The position numbers and the translations under genes are program-made. The notes beneath the pieces are model-generated. The model saw nothing but the letters and a program-made list of their open reading frames with translations. It did not search any database and was not told the origin of the DNA. This document shows, one piece after another, positions 1 through 4,669 of a stretch of 5,603 nt of DNA; within the stretch, counting starts at the first letter, position 1, and each line of letters starts with the position of its first letter. The DNA comes from an uncultured Actinoplanes sp. GTDB lineage: Bacteria > Actinomycetota > Actinomycetes > Mycobacteriales > Micromonosporaceae. The DNA lies in the NCBI GenBank assembly GCA_934667465.1, contig CAKUMG010000450.1, positions 1 through 5,603 on the forward strand, given 5' to 3'.

Positions 1-296
1 GCGACGGCCGCCGCGGTCACGACCACCAGCACGGTGCCCATGAGCACGATCCCGCGCCGGTCGCGGCGGATCTCGCGCAGCGACGTGGTCAGGCTCTCCC
101 AGTACAGCAGCGCGGGCAGGAACAGCAGCAGCACCGCCTCCGGGGGCAGGTGCACCTCGCGCAGCGCGGGGACGAAACCCAGGAGAATCCCGCATACCAG
201 CAGCAGTACGGGTGCCGCGAGCCGCAGCCGCGCCGCCAGCACACCGGACACGAGCACCGAGATGCCGAGCACCACCACGACGACGAGAGCGAGCAC
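1..296 (-). CDS. Na+/H+ antiporter, CPA1 (NhaP-like) family, N-terminal part only
   Basis: The gene enters from position 296 and runs off the left edge, leaving about 98 codons and no stop. The product begins VLALVVVVVLGISVLV and shows about four hydrophobic helices (roughly residues 2-21, 26-43, 54-67 and 82-98). They are separated by short polar turns, including REIRRDRRG at 75-82. The stretch LLLFLPALLYWESL (57-69) matches the FLPxLLxxxxL signature of the third helix of bacterial CPA1 exchangers, which swap Na+ or K+ for H+ across the cytoplasmic membrane. The ion-binding aspartates lie further on and are not in the window, so activity cannot be judged. GTG at 296 is chosen because no ATG, GTG or TTG lies in frame upstream as far as 350. 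G-rich stretches (GGGGG about 12 bases upstream, AGGCGG just before) may serve as a weak ribosome site. The gene is divergent from the SUKH gene. Family call fairly sure, exact start less so. Confidence 0.82.
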   Translation of the reverse strand, partial: MLALVVVVVLGISVLVSGVLAARLRLAAPVLLLVCGILLGFVPALREVHLPPEAVLLLFLPALLYWESLTTSLREIRRDRRGIVLMGTVLVVVTAAAV

Positions 297-383
297 GCCG
301 CCTGCGTACCCCCGGATCCGCCCCTCAGTCCTCCCCCGCCCCGCCGGTCGGCGCAGCCCCGGACCGGGCCGGCCGGGCGGCGG

Positions 384-414
384 GCCGATCCGGAGCGGAC
401 TTCGCTCCGGCGGC
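384..414. repeat. Inverted repeat (12 bp stem with 2-base bulge) upstream of the SUKH gene
   Basis: CCGGAGCG (390-397) and CGCTCCGG (403-410) are perfect complements around the 5-base spacer GACTT. After a 2-base bulge (AT, 388-389) the outer bases GCCG (384-387) and CGGC (411-414) pair as well. The element ends one base before the proposed -10 box of the SUKH gene, so it lies where the -35 region would be. If the SUKH mRNA is leaderless, the repeat is not in that transcript and would act as a DNA operator. On the opposite strand it could lie in or near the antiporter leader. The rest of the 297-426 gap shows no further gene. Confidence 0.6.
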
Positions 415-420
415 TATCGT
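415..420 (+). promoter_or_regulatory. Proposed -10 box (TATCGT) for a leaderless SUKH transcript
   Basis: TATCGT fits the actinobacterial TANNNT -10 pattern. It is followed by exactly six bases (CTCGGC) and then the ATG at 427, which puts the expected transcription start on the A of the start codon. No Shine-Dalgarno sequence precedes this ATG, which agrees with leaderless translation. No clear -35 box is visible; that area is filled by the inverted repeat at 384-414. Two other plus-strand genes in the window show the same spacing. Confidence 0.55.
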
Positions 421-426
421 CTCGGC

Positions 427-987
427 ATGCGTACCGTGACCGAATCCTGGGCGGCGATCGACCGGTGGATCGCGCAGCACGCGCCGGCCGGCGCACAGGT
501 GCAGCGGCCACCCGCCACCGAGGAGGCGCTGGCGGCCGCGGAGCACACCCTGGGTCTCGGGCTGCCGCCGCAGCTGCGCGAGTCGCTGCTGTGCCACGAC
601 GGGCAGGAGCACGGTTCCCTGATCTTCCCGGACCTGCGCATGCTGCCGCTCGCCGAGATCATCGCCACCCGCGACGAGATGACCGAGGTGGCGGACGACG
701 AGGTGGGCCGCGACGGCGACGACGACTGGTGGTGGCACGCGGGATGGCTCCCGGTCGCCCGCCTCGACGGCGATCTGGAGGTCGTCGACTGCCGCCCCGG
801 GCCGGGCCACGGCCGGATCGGGCACCGCTCGCGCGACGACGTCGCCCAGTTCGGTCCCGGCTGGGGCTACCCGAGCCTGGCCGCCCGGCTCGACCGGGTC
901 GCGACCGCGCTCACCACCGGCACGCCCTGGAACGACCTGATGGCCGGCGTCGACGGGAACGGCGTGCTCTTCTGGGACACCTTCTAG
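427..987 (+). CDS. SMI1/KNR4 (SUKH superfamily) protein
   Basis: The 186-residue product shows the SMI1/KNR4 layout: an N-terminal helix ESWAAIDRWIAQHAP (6-20), the PPATEEALAAAEHTLGLGLP helix-turn (28-47), then LRESLLCHDGQE (50-61). Next come PLAEI (74-78), a Trp-rich centre DDDWWWHAGWLPVA (98-111), a GDLEVVDCRPGPGHGRIG strand pair (115-132) and a C-terminal helix. These are soluble alpha/beta proteins. Many SUKH members are immunity proteins against polymorphic toxins, while others, common in actinomycetes as single genes, have no known role. No toxin gene is seen here, so immunity is not supported. ATG 427 is preferred over in-frame starts further upstream because the homology begins there and a -10 box sits six bases before it. 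The upstream frame reads low-complexity Arg/Ser/Pro sequence. The stop overlaps the stop of the convergent YjbR-family gene. Length and key residues look intact. Confidence 0.85.
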   Translation: MRTVTESWAAIDRWIAQHAPAGAQVQRPPATEEALAAAEHTLGLGLPPQLRESLLCHDGQEHGSLIFPDLRMLPLAEIIATRDEMTEVADDEVGRDGDDDWWWHAGWLPVARLDGDLEVVDCRPGPGHGRIGHRSRDDVAQFGPGWGYPSLAARLDRVATALTTGTPWNDLMAGVDGNGVLFWDTF

Positions 988-1349
988 GACGGCAGCGTGT
1001 CCGCGAGATCGCCCGGCGCCCGCATCCGCCAGGCGTCGGTGATCAGCTCCTCGAGCCGCCCCACCCCGACCGCCGCCAGCCGCACCATGGCCAGCGGCAG
1101 CCCCTCGTAGGCGGGCACGGTGAAGAACAGCTCCGGCTCTCCCAGCACCAGCGCCTGCTTCTCGGCCTCGTCGCCCACATAGAGCACCGCGATGTCGGTC
1201 CGGATCACGCGCGGCTTGCCCGGCACGCGCTCCGGATAGGACCACACGAACCCGTGCCCGCCGACCCGGAAGTCGAAGCCTGCGCTCGCGATCTCGGCCA
1301 CCTGCGGCAGCCCCAGCGCGATCCTGCGCAGGTCGTCCGCGTCAGCCAC
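984..1349 (-). CDS. MmcQ/YjbR family protein
   Basis: The 121-residue product spans a whole MmcQ/YjbR (DUF419) domain. It shows the N-terminal helix DLRRIALGLPQVAE (6-19), the strand pair FDFRVGGHGFVWSYPE (25-40), then IAVLYVGDEAEKQALV (53-68), the FFTVPAYEGLPLAMVRL core (75-91) and the closing helix LEELITDAWRMRAP (99-112). The fold resembles a CyaY/double-wing DNA-binding shape, and members are often labelled DNA-binding, but the biochemical role is not established. GTG 1349 is chosen because the domain starts at once and a strong ribosome site, GAGGGAGGGG, ends four bases upstream. Its TAG stop lies in the CTAG shared with the SUKH gene. The two genes are convergent, so they are not one operon. 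Confidence 0.85.
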   Translation of the reverse strand: MADADDLRRIALGLPQVAEIASAGFDFRVGGHGFVWSYPERVPGKPRVIRTDIAVLYVGDEAEKQALVLGEPELFFTVPAYEGLPLAMVRLAAVGVGRLEELITDAWRMRAPGDLADTLPS

Positions 1350-1353
1350 CTCA

Positions 1354-1363
1354 CCCCTCCCTC
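1354..1363 (-). promoter_or_regulatory. Ribosome binding site of the YjbR-family gene
   Basis: On the minus strand the sequence GAGGGAGGGG ends four bases before the GTG at 1349; its AGGGAGG core is about six bases away. This purine-rich site fixes the start codon. It contrasts with the three plus-strand genes that have no such site. Confidence 0.6.
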
Positions 1364-1371
1364 ACCGCCCG

Positions 1372-1377
1372 ATGGTA
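1372..1377 (-). promoter_or_regulatory. Possible -10 box (TACCAT) for the YjbR-family gene
   Basis: TACCAT on the minus strand fits TANNNT and would place the transcription start near 1365. That gives a short leader of about 15 bases carrying the ribosome site at 1354-1363. It lies in the 73-base divergent region shared with the membrane protein gene, so the two promoters are nearly back to back. No clear -35 box is seen. The call rests on the motif and its position. Confidence 0.35.
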
Positions 1378-1407
1378 ACCACGGCCGGGCCCCGGGTGGC
1401 GCGACCC

Positions 1408-1416
1408 TGGCATGAT
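1408..1416 (+). promoter_or_regulatory. Proposed extended -10 box (TGG-CATGAT) for a leaderless membrane protein transcript
   Basis: CATGAT (1411-1416) is one change from TATGAT and is preceded by TGG, giving the TGn extension. Exactly six bases (CCACAC) separate it from the GTG at 1423, so the expected transcription start falls on the start codon. No Shine-Dalgarno sequence is present upstream of 1423. Confidence 0.5.
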
Positions 1417-1422
1417 CCACAC

Positions 1423-2031
1423 GTGTTGATGCCCGCGATCGTCGTCGCAGTCCCGCTCGTCCTGTGGCTGTTCGTGGCGCCCGCGCCCCGGCTCCGCCTC
1501 GTGGTCGCCGCGCTGCTGCTGGCCGTGGGCGCCCTGGCGGTCCTGCTCGGGCACCTCCTGCCGCGCGGGCGGTACGAGCTCACCCTCGGCGCGGCCGTCC
1601 TGGCCACGGGCATCGTCCTGGCCGGCCTGTCCCGCGACCCGCGGCGACCGCGGAGCAGGAAGGTCGCGGCGATCCTGCCCGTGGGGCTCGCGGTCCTGGC
1701 GTGCGGCGCGGGCGGCGCTCTGCTGCGCCCGGAACCGTTCCATCCGCCGGTGCGGCACATCCTGCCGCTGCCCGGTGGCCTGACCGTGATCGAGGAGCGG
1801 GAGACCGAGTGCGGCCCCGGCTCCTGCGCCACCTATGTGGACATCACCGGCCGCCCCGGCCAGGGCCGTGAGGACCTGGCCGCCGAGCTGCGGAACCATC
1901 TCGCGGCGAAGGGCCTGCCCGCCGGCGGCTGCGAGCCGTACGGCTGGGTCCTCGATCGCCGCCCTCTGTGCACCGGCGTGTACGGCGCCTCCGCGAACGT
2001 GGGCATCTCCCTGGAGGGCGGCCGGGACTGA
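1423..2031 (+). CDS. Unrecognised four-helix membrane protein with a cysteine-containing C-terminal domain
   Basis: I do not recognise a family. The 202-residue product has four likely membrane helices (about 4-20, 25-47, 52-70, 81-101). The Arg-rich loop RDPRRPRSRK (71-80) between helices 3 and 4 should be cytoplasmic, which places both ends outside the cell. The roughly 100-residue tail has four cysteines, ECGPGSC (130 and 135), C170 and C183, which could form two disulfides outside. It also has a helix DLAAELRNHLAAKG (151-164), suggesting a small folded extracellular domain. GTG 1423 is chosen because a -10 box lies six bases upstream. ATG 1429 is a possible alternative start. A frame extension to 1372 adds 17 residues with no sign of coding. 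The gene is convergent with the histidine kinase gene, nine bases apart. Confidence 0.75.
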   Translation: MLMPAIVVAVPLVLWLFVAPAPRLRLVVAALLLAVGALAVLLGHLLPRGRYELTLGAAVLATGIVLAGLSRDPRRPRSRKVAAILPVGLAVLACGAGGALLRPEPFHPPVRHILPLPGGLTVIEERETECGPGSCATYVDITGRPGQGREDLAAELRNHLAAKGLPAGGCEPYGWVLDRRPLCTGVYGASANVGISLEGGRD

Positions 2032-2040
2032 TCTCCGGGG

Positions 2041-4014
2041 TCAGGTGCGGGGCAGGCGCACCGTGAACGTGGTGACGGCCTCGTCGGGCTCGCTGACGGC
2101 GATGGCGCCGCCGTGCTGCTCGGTGATGGCGCGGGCCAGCGTCAGCCCGAGCCCGGTGCCCGGCACCCCGCGGTGGCGGGCGGCGTCGCCGCGGAAGAAC
2201 TGCTCGAACAGGCGGGCACGTTCCTCGAAGCGGATGCGTTCGCCGGTGTTGGAGACGCACAGTACGGCGGTGCGGTCGTCGGCGTGCAGCGTGATGCCCA
2301 CGGTGGCGTGGTCGTCGGACCAGGTCAGCGCGTTGCCGAGCAGCTCGTCGACGACCTGGCGCAGCCGGTGCGGGTCCCCGGTCATCGGGATGTGGTCCGG
2401 GACGTTGACGGCGACGGGCGTGGCGGCCGCGCAGGCCTCGGCCGCCTCACGGACGACGTCGGCCAGGTCCATCCCGCGGAGCTGCATCGCGATGTGGCCG
2501 GAGCGGATGCCCGCGACGTCGAGCAGCTTGGCGACGATGCCGTGCAGGGTGGCGGTGTTGCGCCGCATCACCTCGAGCATCTCGGTGCGTTCGGTGGCCG
2601 GCAGGTCCGGGTCGTCGAGGAGGAACTCGGTGTACGTCTGGACGCTGGTCAAGGGGGTACGCAGTTCGTGGCCGACCAGCGCGATGTACTCGTCGCGGGT
2701 GCGGTCGAGCTCGACGGCGAGCCGTTCGGCGCGGCGGCGCTCGAGGAGCTCGCCGATGTGCGCGCCGATGCCGGTCAGGATCGCGGTGCGGATGTCGTCG
2801 GGCACCTCGGCGGTGTCGCTGTAGCAGACGAGCACGCCGAGGACCGTCGCCCCGCTCGGGATCGGGACCGCGAGCGCCGCGCGGAGCGGCCCGAAGTCGG
2901 TGGACGGCAGGTCCGTCGCCCACAACGGCTCGTTGAGGCCCCAGGCGCGCCCGGGCAGGCCCTGACCCTTCGGCAGCGGGTCCGGGAGGCGGCTGGGCCG
3001 GTCGCGCCCGGGTCCCGCCCAGAAGGTGAGCCGGCGCAGCACCTGCGCGACGTCGTCCACGGTCCAGAACTCGACCGCCGCCCAGCCGGACATGGTGCCG
3101 ACGCGCTCGACGACCTGCGCGAGGACCTCGTCGGCGGGCCCCGGCCGGGAGGCGATGACGGACACCTCCAGCTCGCACTCCTTGAGCCGGACCGCCCGCC
3201 GGTGCACCGTCACGTCGTGCATGGCGAGCACCACGGCCAGCCCCGGCAGCCCGGTGACCGGCCGGCCGTGGACCCGATAGTGGCGCGGCGCCTCCCCCGG
3301 CGTCCGGAGGACCACTTCGACGTCGCGGATCCGCTCGCCGTTGAGCACCCGCACCGCCGGCACCTCGTCGCCACGGAGAGGCCGCCCGTCCGGGTCGCAC
3401 AGGTGCAGCACCTCGCCCCACTGCGAGGCCGGCACGCCCTCCAGCGCCGTGCCGACCAGCGTGCGGGCGGCGCCGTTGTAGAGCACCGGCCGGCCGGCGG
3501 CGTCGCACCCGAGCACCGCGGCGTCGAGGCTGTCGACCACGCCCAGCAGGGTCTGGTTCTGCTCCTCCAGCCGCCGCCGGGGAGACATCTCCGCCTCCGC
3601 CCGGTCCCCGCCCGCCTGCTCCCGGACATAGTCGGTGACGTCCTCGGTGCGGTGCACGATGTAGGCGAGCTCGCCGTCCGCCCCGAAGATCGGCGCGTTG
3701 ACCGGCGCCCAGTAGCGGGTGTCGAACCCGCCGTCGGGCGCGGGGATGTCGTACTTCTGGATCGCCATGGTGTCGGTGACCCGCTCGCGCAGCACCTTGC
3801 GCAGCGACGCGCCCCACTTGGCCGGCCCGTCGGATTTGGGGTCGTCCGGGTTGTCCGGGAACGCCTCGAGCACCGGCTTGCCCACGAGCTCGGACCGGTC
3901 GCGCATGGTGGCGGACAGGTACGCGTCGCTGGCCTCGACGATCACCAGGTCCGGGTCGACCACGACCAGGGACATCGGCGCAGTGCGGAACAACAGCCGA
4001 TAGTCGATGTCCAC
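2041..4014 (-). CDS. Soluble PAS-PAS-GAF sensor histidine kinase
   Basis: The 657-residue protein has no membrane helix, so it should sense a cytoplasmic signal. An N-terminal PAS domain (about 5-128) carries the stretches FPDNPDDP (52-59) and DTMAIQKYDIP (81-91) and ends in HRTEDVT, typical of a PAS subfamily common in bacterial sensors. A second PAS lies at about 150-270 and a GAF domain at about 285-425. The HisKA helix follows, with DEYIALVGHELRTPL and phospho-acceptor His449. The ATPase domain has an N-box (DELLGNALTWSDD, Asn561) and a G2 box GTGLGL (619-624). The G1 box reads SNTGERI (588-594), with Asn where the usual adenine-binding Asp of DxGxG stands; this variant is seen in other kinases, so activity is likely. 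The GTG start at 4014 is preceded by GAGGGAA with a 9-base gap, and PAS homology begins right after it. The response regulator gene lies 70 bases upstream on the same strand, and the two probably share a transcript. Ligand or cofactor is unknown. Confidence 0.93.
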   Translation of the reverse strand: MDIDYRLLFRTAPMSLVVVDPDLVIVEASDAYLSATMRDRSELVGKPVLEAFPDNPDDPKSDGPAKWGASLRKVLRERVTDTMAIQKYDIPAPDGGFDTRYWAPVNAPIFGADGELAYIVHRTEDVTDYVREQAGGDRAEAEMSPRRRLEEQNQTLLGVVDSLDAAVLGCDAAGRPVLYNGAARTLVGTALEGVPASQWGEVLHLCDPDGRPLRGDEVPAVRVLNGERIRDVEVVLRTPGEAPRHYRVHGRPVTGLPGLAVVLAMHDVTVHRRAVRLKECELEVSVIASRPGPADEVLAQVVERVGTMSGWAAVEFWTVDDVAQVLRRLTFWAGPGRDRPSRLPDPLPKGQGLPGRAWGLNEPLWATDLPSTDFGPLRAALAVPIPSGATVLGVLVCYSDTAEVPDDIRTAILTGIGAHIGELLERRRAERLAVELDRTRDEYIALVGHELRTPLTSVQTYTEFLLDDPDLPATERTEMLEVMRRNTATLHGIVAKLLDVAGIRSGHIAMQLRGMDLADVVREAAEACAAATPVAVNVPDHIPMTGDPHRLRQVVDELLGNALTWSDDHATVGITLHADDRTAVLCVSNTGERIRFEERARLFEQFFRGDAARHRGVPGTGLGLTLARAITEQHGGAIAVSEPDEAVTTFTVRLPRT

Positions 4015-4052
4015 GATGCCACTTCCCTCGGAGGGCCTTTTATCGGCATCGT
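4013..4052 (-). promoter_or_regulatory. Inverted repeat enclosing the kinase ribosome site and overlapping its start codon
   Basis: ACGATGCC (4013-4020) and GGCATCGT (4045-4052) are perfect 8-bp inverted repeats 24 bases apart. In the minus-strand transcript the second arm to be made overlaps the first two bases of the kinase GTG start. The loop carries the ribosome site GAGGGAA (complement of 4023-4029) and a small inner stem (CCCT 4025-4028 with AGGG 4032-4035). Folding would hide the start region, so it may limit kinase translation relative to the response regulator. It could equally be a DNA operator. Confidence 0.45.
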
Positions 4053-4065
4053 ACTTATCAATTCG

Positions 4066-4085
4066 GGCATTGGCGGCGAAATGCC
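4066..4085 (-). repeat. Small hairpin at the end of the response regulator gene
   Basis: GGCATT (4066-4071) and AATGCC (4080-4085) form a 6-bp inverted repeat with an 8-base loop, ending on the response regulator stop codon (4085-4087). No T-run follows on the minus strand, so it is not a standard terminator. It could protect or process the 3' end of the first cistron. Confidence 0.35.
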
Positions 4086-4483
4086 TAGGGACAGCTCATC
4101 GGCGGCGCGCCGTGCCGGTGACCGCCGGCGAGCGCCTTGTCGAGGCAGCCAGTGAGGTCGGCCGGCTTGAACGGCTTGGCGAGCATCGCGGTGGCCCCGG
4201 CGTCGACCGGCCGGGTGTCGCCGGGCATCAGGCTGCCGCTGACGAAGATCACCGGCAGGTCGCGCAGCCCGTCGTCGGCCCGGATCGCCTCGCACAGCTC
4301 CGCCCCGGTCATGGCGGGCATGTCGATGTCCGTGACCACCGCCTCCGGCCGGTGCGCGCGCACCGCCTCGAGCGCGGCTGCACCGTCGGCGGCCTCCACG
4401 ACCTCGTGCCCGCCACGCCGCAGCACCCGGACCATGATGCTCCGGATGTCGGCGTCGTCCTCCGCGACCACCAGCAGCGCCAC
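4085..4483 (-). CDS. Single-domain response regulator (receiver only)
   Basis: The product is one CheY-like receiver domain with a short tail and no DNA-binding or enzyme domain. Numbered from the upstream ATG at 4501 (138 residues), it shows the acidic cluster AEDDAD (13-18) and TDIDMPAMTG (57-66) with phospho-acceptor Asp58. It also shows the conserved Ser in VSGS (87-90) and Lys109 in AKPF; all the catalytic residues are present. I prefer the GTG at 4483 (132 residues): AGGGGA lies five bases before it, the ATG has no ribosome site, and receiver homology starts at once as VALLVVAEDD. The histidine kinase downstream on the same strand is the likely partner. With no output domain, it would act by protein contact or as a phosphate relay or sink. 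It is divergent from the AAA regulator gene. Confidence 0.9.
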   Translation of the reverse strand: MALLVVAEDDADIRSIMVRVLRRGGHEVVEAADGAAALEAVRAHRPEAVVTDIDMPAMTGAELCEAIRADDGLRDLPVIFVSGSLMPGDTRPVDAGATAMLAKPFKPADLTGCLDKALAGGHRHGAPPMSCP

Positions 4484-4488
4484 GGGGT

Positions 4489-4494
4489 TCCCCT
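4489..4494 (-). promoter_or_regulatory. Ribosome binding site favouring the GTG start of the response regulator
   Basis: AGGGGA on the minus strand is five bases upstream of the GTG at 4483. The alternative ATG at 4501 has no comparable site, which decides the start choice. Confidence 0.5.
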
Positions 4495-4521
4495 GTTCCA
4501 TCCGATGCAGCGTGGAGATCC

Positions 4522-4527
4522 AAGTTA
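4522..4527 (-). promoter_or_regulatory. Possible -10 box (TAACTT) for the response regulator-kinase operon
   Basis: TAACTT on the minus strand fits TANNNT and would start transcription near 4515. That leaves a leader of about 30 bases to the preferred GTG. The nearby TATATC (4532-4537, minus strand) is an alternative. The area is the most AT-rich in the window, but no clear -35 box is visible. Confidence 0.35.
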
Positions 4528-4552
4528 CCCCGATATACGGCTTTTAACCCGA
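4525..4552. repeat. Direct repeat TTA(C/A)CCCGA, two copies 19 bp apart
   Basis: TTACCCCGA (4525-4533) and TTAACCCGA (4544-4552) match at eight of nine positions. The first copy overlaps the proposed -10 boxes of the response regulator gene, so a bound regulator could affect that promoter. The copies are short and chance cannot be excluded. Confidence 0.35.
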
Positions 4553-4582
4553 CGAACTGATCGGGCGGCGATGCATCCTGCA

Positions 4583-4622
4583 CTGACAGGGGCAGACGCG
4601 CCGCACCGAAAGTCCTGACAGG
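4583..4622. repeat. Exact direct repeat CTGACAGG, two copies 32 bp apart
   Basis: CTGACAGG occurs at 4583-4590 and again at 4615-4622, a spacing close to three helical turns. It lies mid-way in the divergent region between the response regulator and the AAA regulator. The CTGACA part resembles a -35 box, but no good -10 box stands at the right distance, so a protein-binding role is as likely. Nothing else gene-like is seen between 4553 and 4639. Confidence 0.4.
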
Positions 4623-4639
4623 AACGCACACAGTGATTT

Positions 4640-4669
4640 ATCCGTCGAAGATCCGTATCATCGACGGAT
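4640..4669 (+). promoter_or_regulatory. Leaderless promoter and operator-like repeat of the AAA regulator gene
   Basis: TATCAT (4656-4661) is followed by six bases (CGACGG) and the ATG at 4668, the same geometry as the two other plus-strand genes. Around it, ATCCGTCGA (4640-4648) and TCGACGGAT (4661-4669) form a perfect 9-bp inverted repeat with a 12-base centre. The hexamer ATCCGT also recurs at 4651-4656, eleven bases after the first copy. The dyad surrounds the -10 box and covers the first two bases of the start codon. A protein bound here would block transcription, which suits self-regulation, though the binding protein is unknown. Confidence 0.55.

Noticed and set aside
34..426. Possible N-terminal extension of the SUKH protein to an ATG at 34
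   Set aside because: The extension would overlap the antiporter gene on the other strand and reads Arg/Ser/Pro-rich sequence. SUKH homology and a -10 box both fit the ATG at 427.
325..1245. A 306-codon minus-strand open frame spanning the SUKH and YjbR-family genes
   Set aside because: It is out of frame with both recognisable genes, and the product is Ala/Gly/Arg-rich without domains. The two genes beneath it have clear family features.
1372..1422. Upstream ATG at 1372 for the membrane protein
   Set aside because: The extra 17 residues are not hydrophobic or conserved-looking, and the ATG lies within the divergent gene's promoter. The -10 box at 1411 would fall inside the coding region.
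1419..1426. ACACGTGT palindrome over the start codon at 1423
   Set aside because: It is a single 8-base palindrome with no second copy or flanking symmetry, expected by chance at this scale.
2032..2040. Terminator between the convergent membrane protein and kinase genes
   Set aside because: Only nine bases separate the stops, and neither strand shows a stem-loop with a T-run there.
4025..4040. CCCTCGGAGGG hairpin followed by TTTT on the plus strand, resembling a terminator
   Set aside because: No plus-strand gene ends near it. The stem is only four pairs with a 3-base loop, so it is more likely part of the kinase leader structure on the minus strand.
2113..4155. A 680-codon open frame on the plus strand, antisense to the histidine kinase gene and longer than it
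   Set aside because: The minus strand encodes a complete kinase with all domain motifs. The plus reading is Val/Arg/His/Gly-rich low-complexity sequence with no family motifs, a normal by-product of high GC content.
4615..4643. A second promoter for the AAA regulator, with CTGACA as -35 and TTATCC as -10 at 17-base spacing
   Set aside because: The -10 match is poor (only the first base fits consensus) and it would give a short leader without a ribosome site. The leaderless box at 4656-4661 explains the start better.
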